Assembly (NCBI RefSeq): GCF_003002925.1
Contig: NZ_PVTK01000004.1
Coordinates: 238,547-302,546, forward strand
Direction of reading: 5' to 3'
Length of the DNA stretch: 64,000 nt
Source: Vreelandella songnenensis
Lineage (GTDB): Bacteria; Pseudomonadota; Gammaproteobacteria; Pseudomonadales; Halomonadaceae
Shown here: positions 36,871 through 45,212 of the stretch, piece after piece
How the letters are laid out: each line of letters opens with the position of its first letter
How positions within the stretch are numbered: the first letter of the stretch is position 1
Notes under the pieces: model-generated
The model's input: the letters and a program-made list of their open reading frames with translations, nothing else
The model's database searches: none
Told to the model about the DNA's origin: nothing
Made by a program: the position numbers and the translations under genes

Positions 36871-38040
36871 ATGAAGGCACTTTGCTGGCACGGTAAGAAC
36901 GACGTTCGCTACGACACCGTTCCCGACCCCCAGATCGAACACCCCCGCGATGCGGTTATCAAGGTAAGCAGCTGCGCCATCTGTGGGTCCGACATGCACC
37001 TTTACGACCACTTCATTCCCGGCATGGAGTGCGGCGATGTGCTCGGCCACGAGTTCATGGGCGAAGTCATGGAAGTGGGCAGCGCGACCAAGGATCTTAA
37101 AGTAGGCGACCGGGTGGTGGTGCCGTTCACTATCTCCTGCGGCGAATGCGAGCAGTGCCAGCGGGGCAATTTTTCCGTCTGCGAGCGCTCCAACCGCAAT
37201 AAATCCCTGGCGGATAAAGCCTTTGGTCATGGCGGTGCGGGGCTATTTGGCTACTCCCATCTGACCGGTGGCTACGCTGGCGGCCAGGCCGAGTACGTAC
37301 GCGTGCCGTTTGCCGACTCCACTCATATCAAGGTGCCGAGCACCCTCACCGACGAGCAGGTGCTGTTTCTGGGCGATATTTTCCCCACGGGCTGGCAAGC
37401 CGCGGTGCAGTGCGACATCAAACCCACCGATACGGTCGCCATCTGGGGGGCGGGGCCGGTCGGCCAGTTCTGTATCCGTAGCGCCGTGCTGCTGGGTGCC
37501 AGGCAGGTCATCGTGATCGATAACGTTCCCGAGCGTCTCTCCATGGCCCAGGCGGGTGGCGCAATCACGATCAACTTCGATCACGAAAGCGTACTGGGGC
37601 GGTTACAGGAGCTGACCCATGGCAAGGGGCCGGAAAAGTGCATCGACGCCGTCGGCCTCGAGGCCCACACCACGCGCTCGCTGGATTCTGTCTACGACCG
37701 GGTGAAGCAGGCGATGATGCTGGTGACCGACCGTGCCCACGTGCTGCGTGAAATGATCTACGTGTGCCGGCCCGCCGGCGTGCTCTCCATTCCCGGCGTT
37801 TACGGCGGCCTGGTCGACAAGATTCCCATGGGCGCGCTGATGAACAAGGGCCTGACCGTGCGTACCGGACAGACTCACGTCAAACGCTGGACCGATGATC
37901 TGCTGCAGCGGATCGATGAAGGTCAGATCGATCCCTCGTTCGTGATTACTCACTCCGTCGGCCTGGATCAGGGGCCTGAAATGTACAACACCTTCCGCGA
38001 GAAGCAGGACGGTTGCGTCAAGGTCATTCTCAAGCCCTGA
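36871..38040 (+). CDS. zinc-dependent alcohol dehydrogenase (threonine/formaldehyde dehydrogenase group)
   Basis: Medium-chain NAD(P)-dependent dehydrogenase of 389 residues. Catalytic zinc ligands are in [13 protein letters not shown] and GHEFMGEV; the structural zinc site is the four-cysteine block [15 protein letters not shown]; the cofactor fold starts at [10 protein letters not shown]. Size and insertions resemble the glutathione-independent formaldehyde dehydrogenase-like proteins, but the substrate is not determined by sequence. AAGGAG precedes the ATG. It is followed 21 nt later by a small membrane-protein gene, probably in the same operon. Confidence 0.88.
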   Translation: MKALCWHGKNDVRYDTVPDPQIEHPRDAVIKVSSCAICGSDMHLYDHFIPGMECGDVLGHEFMGEVMEVGSATKDLKVGDRVVVPFTISCGECEQCQRGNFSVCERSNRNKSLADKAFGHGGAGLFGYSHLTGGYAGGQAEYVRVPFADSTHIKVPSTLTDEQVLFLGDIFPTGWQAAVQCDIKPTDTVAIWGAGPVGQFCIRSAVLLGARQVIVIDNVPERLSMAQAGGAITINFDHESVLGRLQELTHGKGPEKCIDAVGLEAHTTRSLDSVYDRVKQAMMLVTDRAHVLREMIYVCRPAGVLSIPGVYGGLVDKIPMGALMNKGLTVRTGQTHVKRWTDDLLQRIDEGQIDPSFVITHSVGLDQGPEMYNTFREKQDGCVKVILKP

Positions 38041-38061
38041 ACGATCACACAGGAGGCAGGT

Positions 38062-38601
38062 ATGCATCACTCACACAACACCCCGACCACGAACATGACC
38101 CGCTCGCTCAGCTCCGCCGATAAAGTCGCCCGCGGGCTTGGCTGGGTGAGCCTGGGCATGGGGCTTTATCAGCTTTTTGCCGCGCCCCGGCTTGCCCGTC
38201 AGCTGGGCATGGAAGGCCACGAGAACAAGCTGCGCGCCTGCGGCGCCCGGGAGATGATCAGCGGCATCGGCGCGCTGTCCGATAATCCCACTCCCTCGAT
38301 CTGGGGTCGGGTGGCCGGCGATACGCTCAACCTTGCCGCGCTCACCTACGCGCTTCAGGACAAGCACCATCCGAAGCGTGAGAACCTGTATCTGGCCCTG
38401 GCCGCCGTTGGCGCGCTTACGGCAGTTGATGTCTGCTGCGCTCAGGCGCTTGCCAAGCGCCACGCCTATCAGGGCGGCATCACGCCAGACTACAGCCACC
38501 GCAGCGGCTTTCCCCAGGGGCTTGAAAGCGCCCGCGGTGCGGCGCGTGGCTATGAAGTCCCAAGCGATATGCAGGATGCGCTGCCCAATCCGCCTATCTG
38601 A
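38062..38601 (+). CDS. small membrane protein, like the N-terminal domain of 'cyclase/dehydrase' proteins
   Basis: Protein of 179 residues with about three hydrophobic segments (LGWVSLGMGLYQLFA, the GDTLNLAALTYAL region, and LYLALAAVGALTAVDVCCA). The pattern ARGLGWVSLGMGLYQL, then ACGAREMISGIGAL, resembles the membrane-domain half of proteins annotated as cyclase/dehydrase, but the C-terminal START-like (SRPBCC) domain is missing. It begins 21 nt after the alcohol dehydrogenase gene with AGGAGG nearby, so the two are probably expressed together. Function unknown. Confidence 0.75.
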   Translation: MHHSHNTPTTNMTRSLSSADKVARGLGWVSLGMGLYQLFAAPRLARQLGMEGHENKLRACGAREMISGIGALSDNPTPSIWGRVAGDTLNLAALTYALQDKHHPKRENLYLALAAVGALTAVDVCCAQALAKRHAYQGGITPDYSHRSGFPQGLESARGAARGYEVPSDMQDALPNPPI

Positions 38602-38760
38602 TACGCAGCGCTGAATCAGGTGCTGATGGCAAAAGACCCAGGCATGATCCGATAGAGGGTTCAAGGATCCAAGGCCTGGGTCTTGCGTGTCTGCTTTTGG
38701 CTTATAGTCGTAAGATGCCCAAGGGCGTTACTATCTGCCCAGATCCCCCGTGGAGGACGT

Positions 38761-39432
38761 ATGAGCATGCCAGGCAGCCAACCATTAGAAGAGTTCAGCC
38801 CCCATGAGGAGCGCTGGCACAGCATCACTCACGGTATCGGCGCCGTTTTAAGCCTGGTCGGCGCGGTTGCGCTGATGGTGGCGGCCAGCCTGGCCGCGCA
38901 GGTGGACCCCTGGAAACTCGCCAGCCTGGGACTTTACGGCACTACCCTGGTGCTGCTTTACACCGCATCGACCCTGTATCACGGTATCAGCCATCAGCGC
39001 TGGAAGTCGCGCTTTCAACTGTTGGACCACTGCGCGATCTATCTCTTGATTGCCGGTACCTACACGCCGTTTCTGCTGGTGAACATGCGTGGCCCTACGG
39101 GCTGGGGGCTGTTTGCCGCCGTGTGGTCGCTGGCGCTTTCGGGCATTGCCTTGAAGCTGCTCTGGCCTGCGCGTTTTTCGGTGCTGAGGGTCGTCATCTA
39201 TCTGCTGATGGGCTGGATGATCGTGCTGGCCTCCGAGGAGATGGCGGCCAGCCTTTCGACCACCGGCATCGCCCTGCTGGCCGCCGGTGGGATCACTTAT
39301 ACGCTGGGCGTGATCTTCTACGCGGTGCGCGCCATTCCTTACAATCACGCCATCTGGCACCTGTTCGTGGTCGCCGGCAGCGTATGCCACTTTGTCGCCG
39401 TGGTGGCCACGGTGCTGCCGCATACCGCGTAG
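38761..39432 (+). CDS. hemolysin III family membrane protein (TrhA/YqfA)
   Basis: Seven-helix membrane protein of 223 residues of the progestin/adipoQ-receptor-like (HlyIII) family; bacterial members affect membrane energetics or lipid balance, and the name hemolysin is historical. Seen: HSITHGIGAVLS near the N-terminus, STLYHGISH, DHCAIYLLIAGTYTPF and the C-terminal AIWHLFVVAGSVCHF with conserved metal-binding histidines. The ATG at 38761 follows GGAGG closely; a longer frame from 38683 adds non-family sequence. Confidence 0.9.
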   Translation: MSMPGSQPLEEFSPHEERWHSITHGIGAVLSLVGAVALMVAASLAAQVDPWKLASLGLYGTTLVLLYTASTLYHGISHQRWKSRFQLLDHCAIYLLIAGTYTPFLLVNMRGPTGWGLFAAVWSLALSGIALKLLWPARFSVLRVVIYLLMGWMIVLASEEMAASLSTTGIALLAAGGITYTLGVIFYAVRAIPYNHAIWHLFVVAGSVCHFVAVVATVLPHTA

Positions 39433-39443
39433 GCGATGCCGGT

Positions 39444-40073
39444 TTACCTGGCGTCTGCGGCCTGCTGTTCACGCTCGGCGGCTCGCGTAAGCGCCGGGCG
39501 CGCCGAATGGCGCTTATGGTAGGCCAGCAGTGCATCCGGCAGGCGGTGCTTCATGCTGATCGCCCAGGAAAACGTGTGGGTCAGAAACAGGTCCGCCAGG
39601 GTGAAGGTGTTGCCTACCAGCGTTTCCTTGCCCTGGAAACGCCGCTCGAGGGCGCCGAGGGCGCGCTGAAACTCCCAGGCCGTAGTGGGTACGATGGCAG
39701 GCACGCGCTTGTCTTCGGGCAACGCAAAGGTGTGTTTAGCCTGATTCCAGAGCGGCTGCTCGATTTCGGTGACGATAAAGCTGAGCCACTGGTCGACCTG
39801 GGCGCGCTCGGCGGCGCTGTCGGGTAGAAGCGCTACCTTGTCGCCATGCTGCTCGGCCAGATAACGGCAGATCGCCGAAGATTCAAACAGGGTCAGCTCG
39901 CCGTCTTCCATTACCGGCACCTTGCCATCCGGGTGGCGGGCCAGGTGGGCTGGGCTTCGGCCTTCGCCCTTGTCCAGCGCCACGTGCTGGCACTGGTACT
40001 CGACGCCCAGCTCTTCCAGGGTCCAGGTGGCCCGTAGCGAGCGCGAGTGGGGGAAGCTGTACAGCGTAATCAT
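39444..40073 (-). CDS. glutathione S-transferase
   Basis: Cytosolic GST of 209 residues: N-terminal thioredoxin-like domain (about 1-78) with SFPHSRSLRATWTLEELG and the cis-proline loop GKVPVMEDGELTLFESSAI, then an all-helical C-terminal domain with TLADLFLTHTFSW. The catalytic residue is probably Ser in the PHSRS turn. Substrate unknown. Convergent with the hemolysin-III gene (11 nt). Confidence 0.88.
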   Translation of the reverse strand: MITLYSFPHSRSLRATWTLEELGVEYQCQHVALDKGEGRSPAHLARHPDGKVPVMEDGELTLFESSAICRYLAEQHGDKVALLPDSAAERAQVDQWLSFIVTEIEQPLWNQAKHTFALPEDKRVPAIVPTTAWEFQRALGALERRFQGKETLVGNTFTLADLFLTHTFSWAISMKHRLPDALLAYHKRHSARPALTRAAEREQQAADAR

Positions 40074-40190
40074 GGCGTGCTCCTGTCGTTGTTAAGGGCG
40101 GCGTCGTTAAAGGCGGTGCTGATGTAAAAGAGAACGTCTTCAATCTAGCCGCTGCGGGGAAGGCTGTCGATGGTCTGGCCTCGCCCACGA

Positions 40191-40215
40191 AAAACGCGGC
40201 TCCAGGGAGCCGCGT
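40191..40215 (-). terminator. terminator after mmsA
   Basis: ACGCGGCTC and GAGCCGCGT form a perfect 9-bp stem with a 4-nt loop, followed on the minus strand by TTTTC. It ends the beta-alanine operon. Confidence 0.85.
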
Positions 40216-40242
40216 CGGTGAGTAGTACAAGAAGAGGCCTGC

Positions 40243-41733
40243 TTACGCCGGGAACGCGAACTGGGCGCCTTCGCGAATGCCCGCCGAGGGCCAGCGCTGG
40301 GTAATGGTCTTGCGCTTGGTGTAAAAGCGCACCGCATCCGGGCCGTAGGCGGAAAGATCGCCAAACAGCGAGCGCTTCCAGCCGCCAAAGCTGTGGTAGG
40401 AGACCGGCACCGGAAGCGGTACGTTGATGCCTACCATGCCCACCTGAATATTGTCGCTGAAGTAGCGGGCTGCTTCACCGTCGCGGGTGTAGATACAGGT
40501 GCCGTTGCCGTACTCGTGTTCGTCAATCAACTGCATGGCCTGCTCCATCGAGTCGGCGCGCACCACCAGCAGTACGGGGCCGAAGATCTCTTCTTTATAG
40601 CAGGTCATCTCCGGCGTCACGCGGTCGATCAGCGTGCCGCCCACGTAAAAGCCGTTCTCGTACCCGGGCACGCTGACGCCGCGGCCATCCACCACCACCG
40701 TCGCCCCCTGCTGCTCGGCGCTGTCGATATAGCCCAGCACCTTCTCCTGATGCTGCTTGGTGATGACCGGACCAAAGTCGTTGCCGGCATCGGAAAACAC
40801 CCCGACCTTGAGCGATTGCATCTGCGCCTGCATCTTTTCGATCAGCGTGTCTGCTGCCTTGTCGCCCACCGCCACCGCCACGGAAAGCGCCATGCAGCGC
40901 TCGCCGGAGGAGCCGAACGCCGCGCCGGTCAGCGAGTTGACCACGTTGTCCATGTCCGCATCGGGCATCACGATGGCGTGGTTCTTGGCCCCGCCCAGCG
41001 CCTGGCAGCGCTTGCCGTTGGCGCTGGCGCGGGAGTAGATATATTCGGCAATGGGGGTTGAGCCCACAAAGCTGACCGCCTGCACGCGCGGGTCGTTCAG
41101 CAGGGTATCCACGGCTTCCTTGTCACCATTCACCACGTTCAGCACGCCCGGCGGCAGGCCTGCCGCCAGCGCCAGTTCAGCGATGTACAGCGCCGAGGTG
41201 GGGTCGCGCTCGGAAGGCTTGAGCACGAAGGTGTTACCGCAGGCAATCGCCATGGGATACATCCACAGCGGCACCATGGCCGGGAAGTTGAACGGGGTAA
41301 TACCCGCCACCACGCCCAGCGGCTGGAACTCGCTCCACGAATCGATGCCCGGGCCGGTGTTCTTGCTGTACTCGCCTTTTAGAAGCTCCGGTACGCCGCA
41401 GGCGTACTCCACGTTCTCGATGCCGCGCTGCAACTCACCCGCCGCGTCGTGGCTGATCTTGCCGTGCTCCTGACCAATCAGATGGGCGATCTTCTCGGCG
41501 TTCTCCTCGAGCAGCTGCTTGAAGCGGAACATTACCCGGGCGCGTTTGGCGGGCGGCGTGTTGCGCCACGCGGGAAAAGCGTTGTGGGCGGCCTCGATCG
41601 CGCTCTCGACCGTTGCCTGGCTTGCCAGGCTCACCTGGCCGGAGACCTCACCCGTCGAGGGATTGTAGAGATCCTGGGTGCGGCCTTCGCCATCGACGCG
41701 GGCGCCGTTGATAAGGTGATTCAGCGTTGTCAT
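40243..41733 (-). CDS. mmsA: CoA-acylating (methyl)malonate-semialdehyde dehydrogenase
   Basis: NAD-dependent aldehyde dehydrogenase of 496 residues that converts malonate semialdehyde (from beta-alanine) to acetyl-CoA, or methylmalonate semialdehyde to propionyl-CoA. Seen: FNFPAMVPLWMYPMAIACGN, the cofactor region FVGSTPIAEYIY, and the catalytic Cys in GSSGERCMALSVAV, all typical of MmsA. It lies 78 nt after the beta-alanine aminotransferase gene on the same strand; the pair completes a route from beta-alanine to acetyl-CoA. Confidence 0.92.
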   Translation of the reverse strand: MTTLNHLINGARVDGEGRTQDLYNPSTGEVSGQVSLASQATVESAIEAAHNAFPAWRNTPPAKRARVMFRFKQLLEENAEKIAHLIGQEHGKISHDAAGELQRGIENVEYACGVPELLKGEYSKNTGPGIDSWSEFQPLGVVAGITPFNFPAMVPLWMYPMAIACGNTFVLKPSERDPTSALYIAELALAAGLPPGVLNVVNGDKEAVDTLLNDPRVQAVSFVGSTPIAEYIYSRASANGKRCQALGGAKNHAIVMPDADMDNVVNSLTGAAFGSSGERCMALSVAVAVGDKAADTLIEKMQAQMQSLKVGVFSDAGNDFGPVITKQHQEKVLGYIDSAEQQGATVVVDGRGVSVPGYENGFYVGGTLIDRVTPEMTCYKEEIFGPVLLVVRADSMEQAMQLIDEHEYGNGTCIYTRDGEAARYFSDNIQVGMVGINVPLPVPVSYHSFGGWKRSLFGDLSAYGPDAVRFYTKRKTITQRWPSAGIREGAQFAFPA

Positions 41734-41811
41734 GGAGTACCTCGTTTGGATGCGTGGCGTCTTGATATTGTTGATAGCAGCGGTTGGTAATGACGGTGGT
41801 GAGTAAAAACG

Positions 41812-43155
41812 CTAGTCCAGCTCGTCGAGGGTCTCGCCCAGCATATTGATCAGGCGGTCGATCTCGTCCGTTTCGACGATAAACGGCAGGCCCAGCTGAA
41901 TGGTATCGCCACCGTAGCGCACGTAAAAACCCTTCTCCCAGCACTTCATGGCAATTTCGTAGGGCCGCCTTGCGGGCTCATTGGGGTAGGGCTCGATCTG
42001 CAGCGCCCCGGCCAGGCCATAGTTGCGGATATCGCTGACGTAAGGGCGGCCCTTGAGGCTGTGCAGGGCGGTTTCGAACACCGGGCTCATGTCACGCACG
42101 CGTGGAATCAGCTGGTCATTTTCCAGTACGTCGAGGGCGGCAAGCGCGGCGGCGCAGGCCACCGGGTGGGCGGAGTAGGTGTAGCCGTGGGGCAGCTCCA
42201 GCATGTAATCCGGCCCGCCCTGCTCCATGAAGGTCTGGTAGATGGCGTTCTGCACGATCACTGCCCCCATGGGCACGGCGCCGTTGGTGAGCTGCTTGGC
42301 CACGTTCATGATATCCGGCACGACGCCGAACGCGTCGGCGCCGGTCATCGCCCCCATGCGGCCAAAGCCGGTAATCACTTCATCGAAAATGAGCAGGATC
42401 TCGTGCTGGTCGCAGATCTCGCGCAGCCGCTTCAGGTAGCCCTTGGGCGGAGGAATCACCCCGGCGGAGCCGGCCATGGGCTCGACGATCACGGCGGCAA
42501 TGTTGGACGCGTCGTGCAGGGCAATCAGCTCCAGCAGATCATCGGCACGCTCGACGCCTTGCTCGGGCATGCCTTTGCTGAACGCGTTCTCCTTCATCAG
42601 CGTATGCGGCAGATGGTCGGCATCGATGCCCTGGCCAAACAGCGCCCGGTTGGCGCCAATGCCACCCACGCTGATGCCACCAAAGTTGACCCCGTGGTAG
42701 CCCTTGGCGCGGCCCAGCAGTTTGGTCTTGGTGGGCTTGCCCTTCTTGCGCCAGTAGGCGCGGGCGATCTTGAGCGAGGTATCGGCGCTTTCCGAGCCCG
42801 AGCCGGTGAAGAACACGTAATCCAGCCCCTTGGGGGTCAGCCCGCGCAGACGGTGGGCCAGTTCGAACGCCTTGGGGTGGCCAAACTGAAAGGCCGGGGA
42901 GTAATCCAGCTGGCCAAGTTGCTGGCTGACGGCTTCGGTAATCTCCGGGCGGCAGTGGCCCGCGCCGCAGGTCCATAGGCCTGACAGGCCATCGAAAATG
43001 CGCCGCCCCTGGGCGTCCTTTAAATAGCTACCCTCGGCACCCACGATAATGCGCGGGTCGCGCTTGAACTGACGGTTGCCGGTGTAGGGCATCCAGTAGG
43101 CATCGAGCTGCTCGGGGCTTAAACCGGCAGTGGGGGAAGTGTCCTGATGTGGCAT
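41812..43155 (-). CDS. bauA: beta-alanine (omega-amino acid):pyruvate aminotransferase
   Basis: Class III PLP aminotransferase of 447 residues. Landmarks: YTGNRQFKRDPRI, LSGLWTCGAGHCRPEI, the PLP contact VFFTGSGSESADTSLK, the acid in LLIFDEVITGFGR, and the Schiff-base Lys in VAKQLTNGAVPMGAV. These are typical of omega-amino acid:pyruvate transaminases that convert beta-alanine to malonate semialdehyde, which the next gene would oxidise. A LysR gene is divergent upstream. Confidence 0.9.
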   Translation of the reverse strand: MPHQDTSPTAGLSPEQLDAYWMPYTGNRQFKRDPRIIVGAEGSYLKDAQGRRIFDGLSGLWTCGAGHCRPEITEAVSQQLGQLDYSPAFQFGHPKAFELAHRLRGLTPKGLDYVFFTGSGSESADTSLKIARAYWRKKGKPTKTKLLGRAKGYHGVNFGGISVGGIGANRALFGQGIDADHLPHTLMKENAFSKGMPEQGVERADDLLELIALHDASNIAAVIVEPMAGSAGVIPPPKGYLKRLREICDQHEILLIFDEVITGFGRMGAMTGADAFGVVPDIMNVAKQLTNGAVPMGAVIVQNAIYQTFMEQGGPDYMLELPHGYTYSAHPVACAAALAALDVLENDQLIPRVRDMSPVFETALHSLKGRPYVSDIRNYGLAGALQIEPYPNEPARRPYEIAMKCWEKGFYVRYGGDTIQLGLPFIVETDEIDRLINMLGETLDELD

Positions 43156-43218
43156 GACCGCACCTCATGGTATCCGTTATGGAGTTGTTCACTGAGGTTA
43201 GCGGCGCAAAAGGATAAG

Positions 43219-43238
43219 TTAAATCCATAAATGGTTAA
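43219..43238. promoter_or_regulatory. dyad in bauA-LysR divergent promoter region
   Basis: TTAAATCCATAAATGGTTAA is a near-palindrome (CCAT-AA-ATGG core flanked by TTAA ends), in the 161-nt space between divergent genes. Further GGTTAA copies at 43233 and 43255 form direct repeats. It is a plausible LysR operator. Confidence 0.5.
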
Positions 43239-43316
43239 TCATATGCAAGCAATTGGTTAACTTTAAGCCCTGGCAGTGCTAGCGTGGTCGAACGATAAAA
43301 AAGCGAGGAGAGGCCC

Positions 43317-44240
43317 ATGGCGCGCCACCGGGAAGCGTTGAGCGGGCAGCTGAGTGATACGGATTTACGCCTGCTCAAGATCTACCGCAAGGTGGTCGAG
43401 TGTGGCGGGTTTTCCGCCGCCGAAATAGCGCTGCAGATCAGCCGGGCGGCCATCAGCATGGCCATGAACGACCTGGAGACGCGCCTGGGATTGCGCCTTT
43501 GCCAACGCGGGCGCGGCGGCTTTGCGCTGACCGAAGAGGGCGCCGAGGTCTATGAGGCCACGCTTCAATTGCTGGCCGCCACCGAGGGCTTTCGAACGCG
43601 GGTAAATAGCCTGCACGCCTGGCTCAAGGGCGAGCTGAACATCGGCATCACCGATAACCTGGTAACCATGCCGGACATGCACATCACCAACGCCTTGAGC
43701 GCACTGAAGGCGCGGGGGCCAGAGGTGCAGATCAATATCCGCATGATTCCGCCCAGCGATATCGAAACCGGCGTGCTGGATGGGCGCTTGCATACGGGAG
43801 TGGTGCCGGCCTTGAAATCGCTGCCGGGGCTTGTGTACCTGCCGCTTTACGCCGAGGCCTCGCAGCTTTACTGCGCCGCCAATCACCCGCTTTTCGATGC
43901 TGAAACGATTACCCAGGCGGATCTTGCCGCCTGCGATGCGGTGATTCCGGCCTACGCCCAGACCCCGGAGGTGAAGGCGCTGCACGAGCCGCTGAACGCT
44001 ACGGCGTCGGCCACGGATAGAGAGGGCACGGCGTTTCTGATTCTCTCAGGCCACTATATTGGCTACCTGCCTACCCACTACGCCGAGCGCTGGGTGCGCG
44101 ATGGTCGTATGCGCGCCATAAAACCCGGCCGCTGGCACTACGCTACCCAATACAGCGCTATTACCCGTAAAGGCGCGCCGCCCAACCGGGTGCTGGAGTG
44201 CTACCTGGAAGAGCTTGCGCGCCTGGTCAATCCAGCCTGA
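43317..44240 (+). CDS. LysR-family regulator of the beta-alanine operon
   Basis: LysR protein of 307 residues: helix-turn-helix in the first 70 residues (FSAAEIALQISRAAISMAM, LETRLGLRLCQRGRGGFAL), then an effector-binding domain. GAGGAGAGG precedes the ATG. Position, divergent from the aminotransferase with a shared dyad, indicates that it controls beta-alanine catabolism; the effector could be beta-alanine or an intermediate, which is inference. Convergent with djlA, 5 nt apart. Confidence 0.85.
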   Translation: MARHREALSGQLSDTDLRLLKIYRKVVECGGFSAAEIALQISRAAISMAMNDLETRLGLRLCQRGRGGFALTEEGAEVYEATLQLLAATEGFRTRVNSLHAWLKGELNIGITDNLVTMPDMHITNALSALKARGPEVQINIRMIPPSDIETGVLDGRLHTGVVPALKSLPGLVYLPLYAEASQLYCAANHPLFDAETITQADLAACDAVIPAYAQTPEVKALHEPLNATASATDREGTAFLILSGHYIGYLPTHYAERWVRDGRMRAIKPGRWHYATQYSAITRKGAPPNRVLECYLEELARLVNPA

Positions 44241-44245
44241 GATAA

Positions 44246-45007
44246 TCAGCCTTCGCGGGCCTTGCGGATGCGCTCGTAGGCGTTACCGATTTCGCTGGTG
44301 CGCGCCTGGGCGACTTCGCGCATGCTCTCGGGCAGGCCCTTGCCCGCCAGCTTGTCCGGGTGGTTCTGGCTCATCAGGCGGCGGTAGGCTTTCTTGATCT
44401 CGGCGTCGCTTGCCTCCTCGGATACGCCCAGCACGCGGTAGGCGTCTTTCAGCGCCTCTTCGCTGGCACCCTGGGAGTTGGCGGCCGCGCCGTGCAGCAT
44501 GGCTTCTATCTGCTGGACTTCGGCCTCGCTACAGCCCACGCCGCGGGCAACCCGCAGAATCATTTCGTGCTCGGCGGGGTGCAGCACACCGTCGGCGGCA
44601 ATCGCGGAAAGCTGAACCTGCAAAAACACCTGGCGCATGACCGGCTGGTGGCGGGTCAGGCGGCCCACGCTTGCAAGCTCGGCGTCCAGGTCAAAGTCAT
44701 CGGCGCGGCCGCGTTCAAAGGCGGCGCGCGCCTTGGCCCGCTGCGCGCCTTGCAGGCGCATCTGGTCCAGCAGCTTTTCAGCCACGTCCCGCTCGCCCTC
44801 GGTGACCTTGCCATCTGCCTGGCACAGGCAACCCATGACCGCAAAGATCGATTCCAGAAAGCCTTCCTGAATCCGCATGCGCGCATCCATCAGGCGCCGG
44901 CTCAGGCGTCGCCCGAGCCACCAGCCCAGGGCACCGCCAATTAACAGGCCAACGGGGCCGCCCGTGGCAAGACCAATCAGGGCAAAAAACACAATCAGAA
45001 GTAGCAT
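44246..45007 (-). CDS. djlA: membrane-anchored DnaJ-like co-chaperone
   Basis: Co-chaperone of DnaK. The 253-residue protein has an N-terminal membrane segment (MLLLIVFFALIGLATGG, with a glycine-rich motif), a central TerB-like helical domain (about 50-160), and a C-terminal J domain with the H-P-D motif in SQNHPDKLAGKG. The ATG at 45007 has GAGAG upstream; a longer frame to 45055 would bury the membrane anchor behind 16 polar residues and is rejected. Confidence 0.9.
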   Translation of the reverse strand: MLLLIVFFALIGLATGGPVGLLIGGALGWWLGRRLSRRLMDARMRIQEGFLESIFAVMGCLCQADGKVTEGERDVAEKLLDQMRLQGAQRAKARAAFERGRADDFDLDAELASVGRLTRHQPVMRQVFLQVQLSAIAADGVLHPAEHEMILRVARGVGCSEAEVQQIEAMLHGAAANSQGASEEALKDAYRVLGVSEEASDAEIKKAYRRLMSQNHPDKLAGKGLPESMREVAQARTSEIGNAYERIRKAREG

Positions 45008-45212
45008 GGCTCTCTCTAGCGTCAGTCGAACGGGTGTGCAGCCGGATACGGGCAAGGGCAGGGTTTCAACGAGCGGTGGGCTTTCACCAGGCGACGCGCT
45101 GCGTCGAACGTACTACTATAGTTGAAAAGAAAGCTCGCTAACGTTTGCCGCAGTGGTTGATCGCAGATGTCAGCTGCAATGCTTCCCCTCCCCCTTTTCC
45201 CATGGAGACGCT

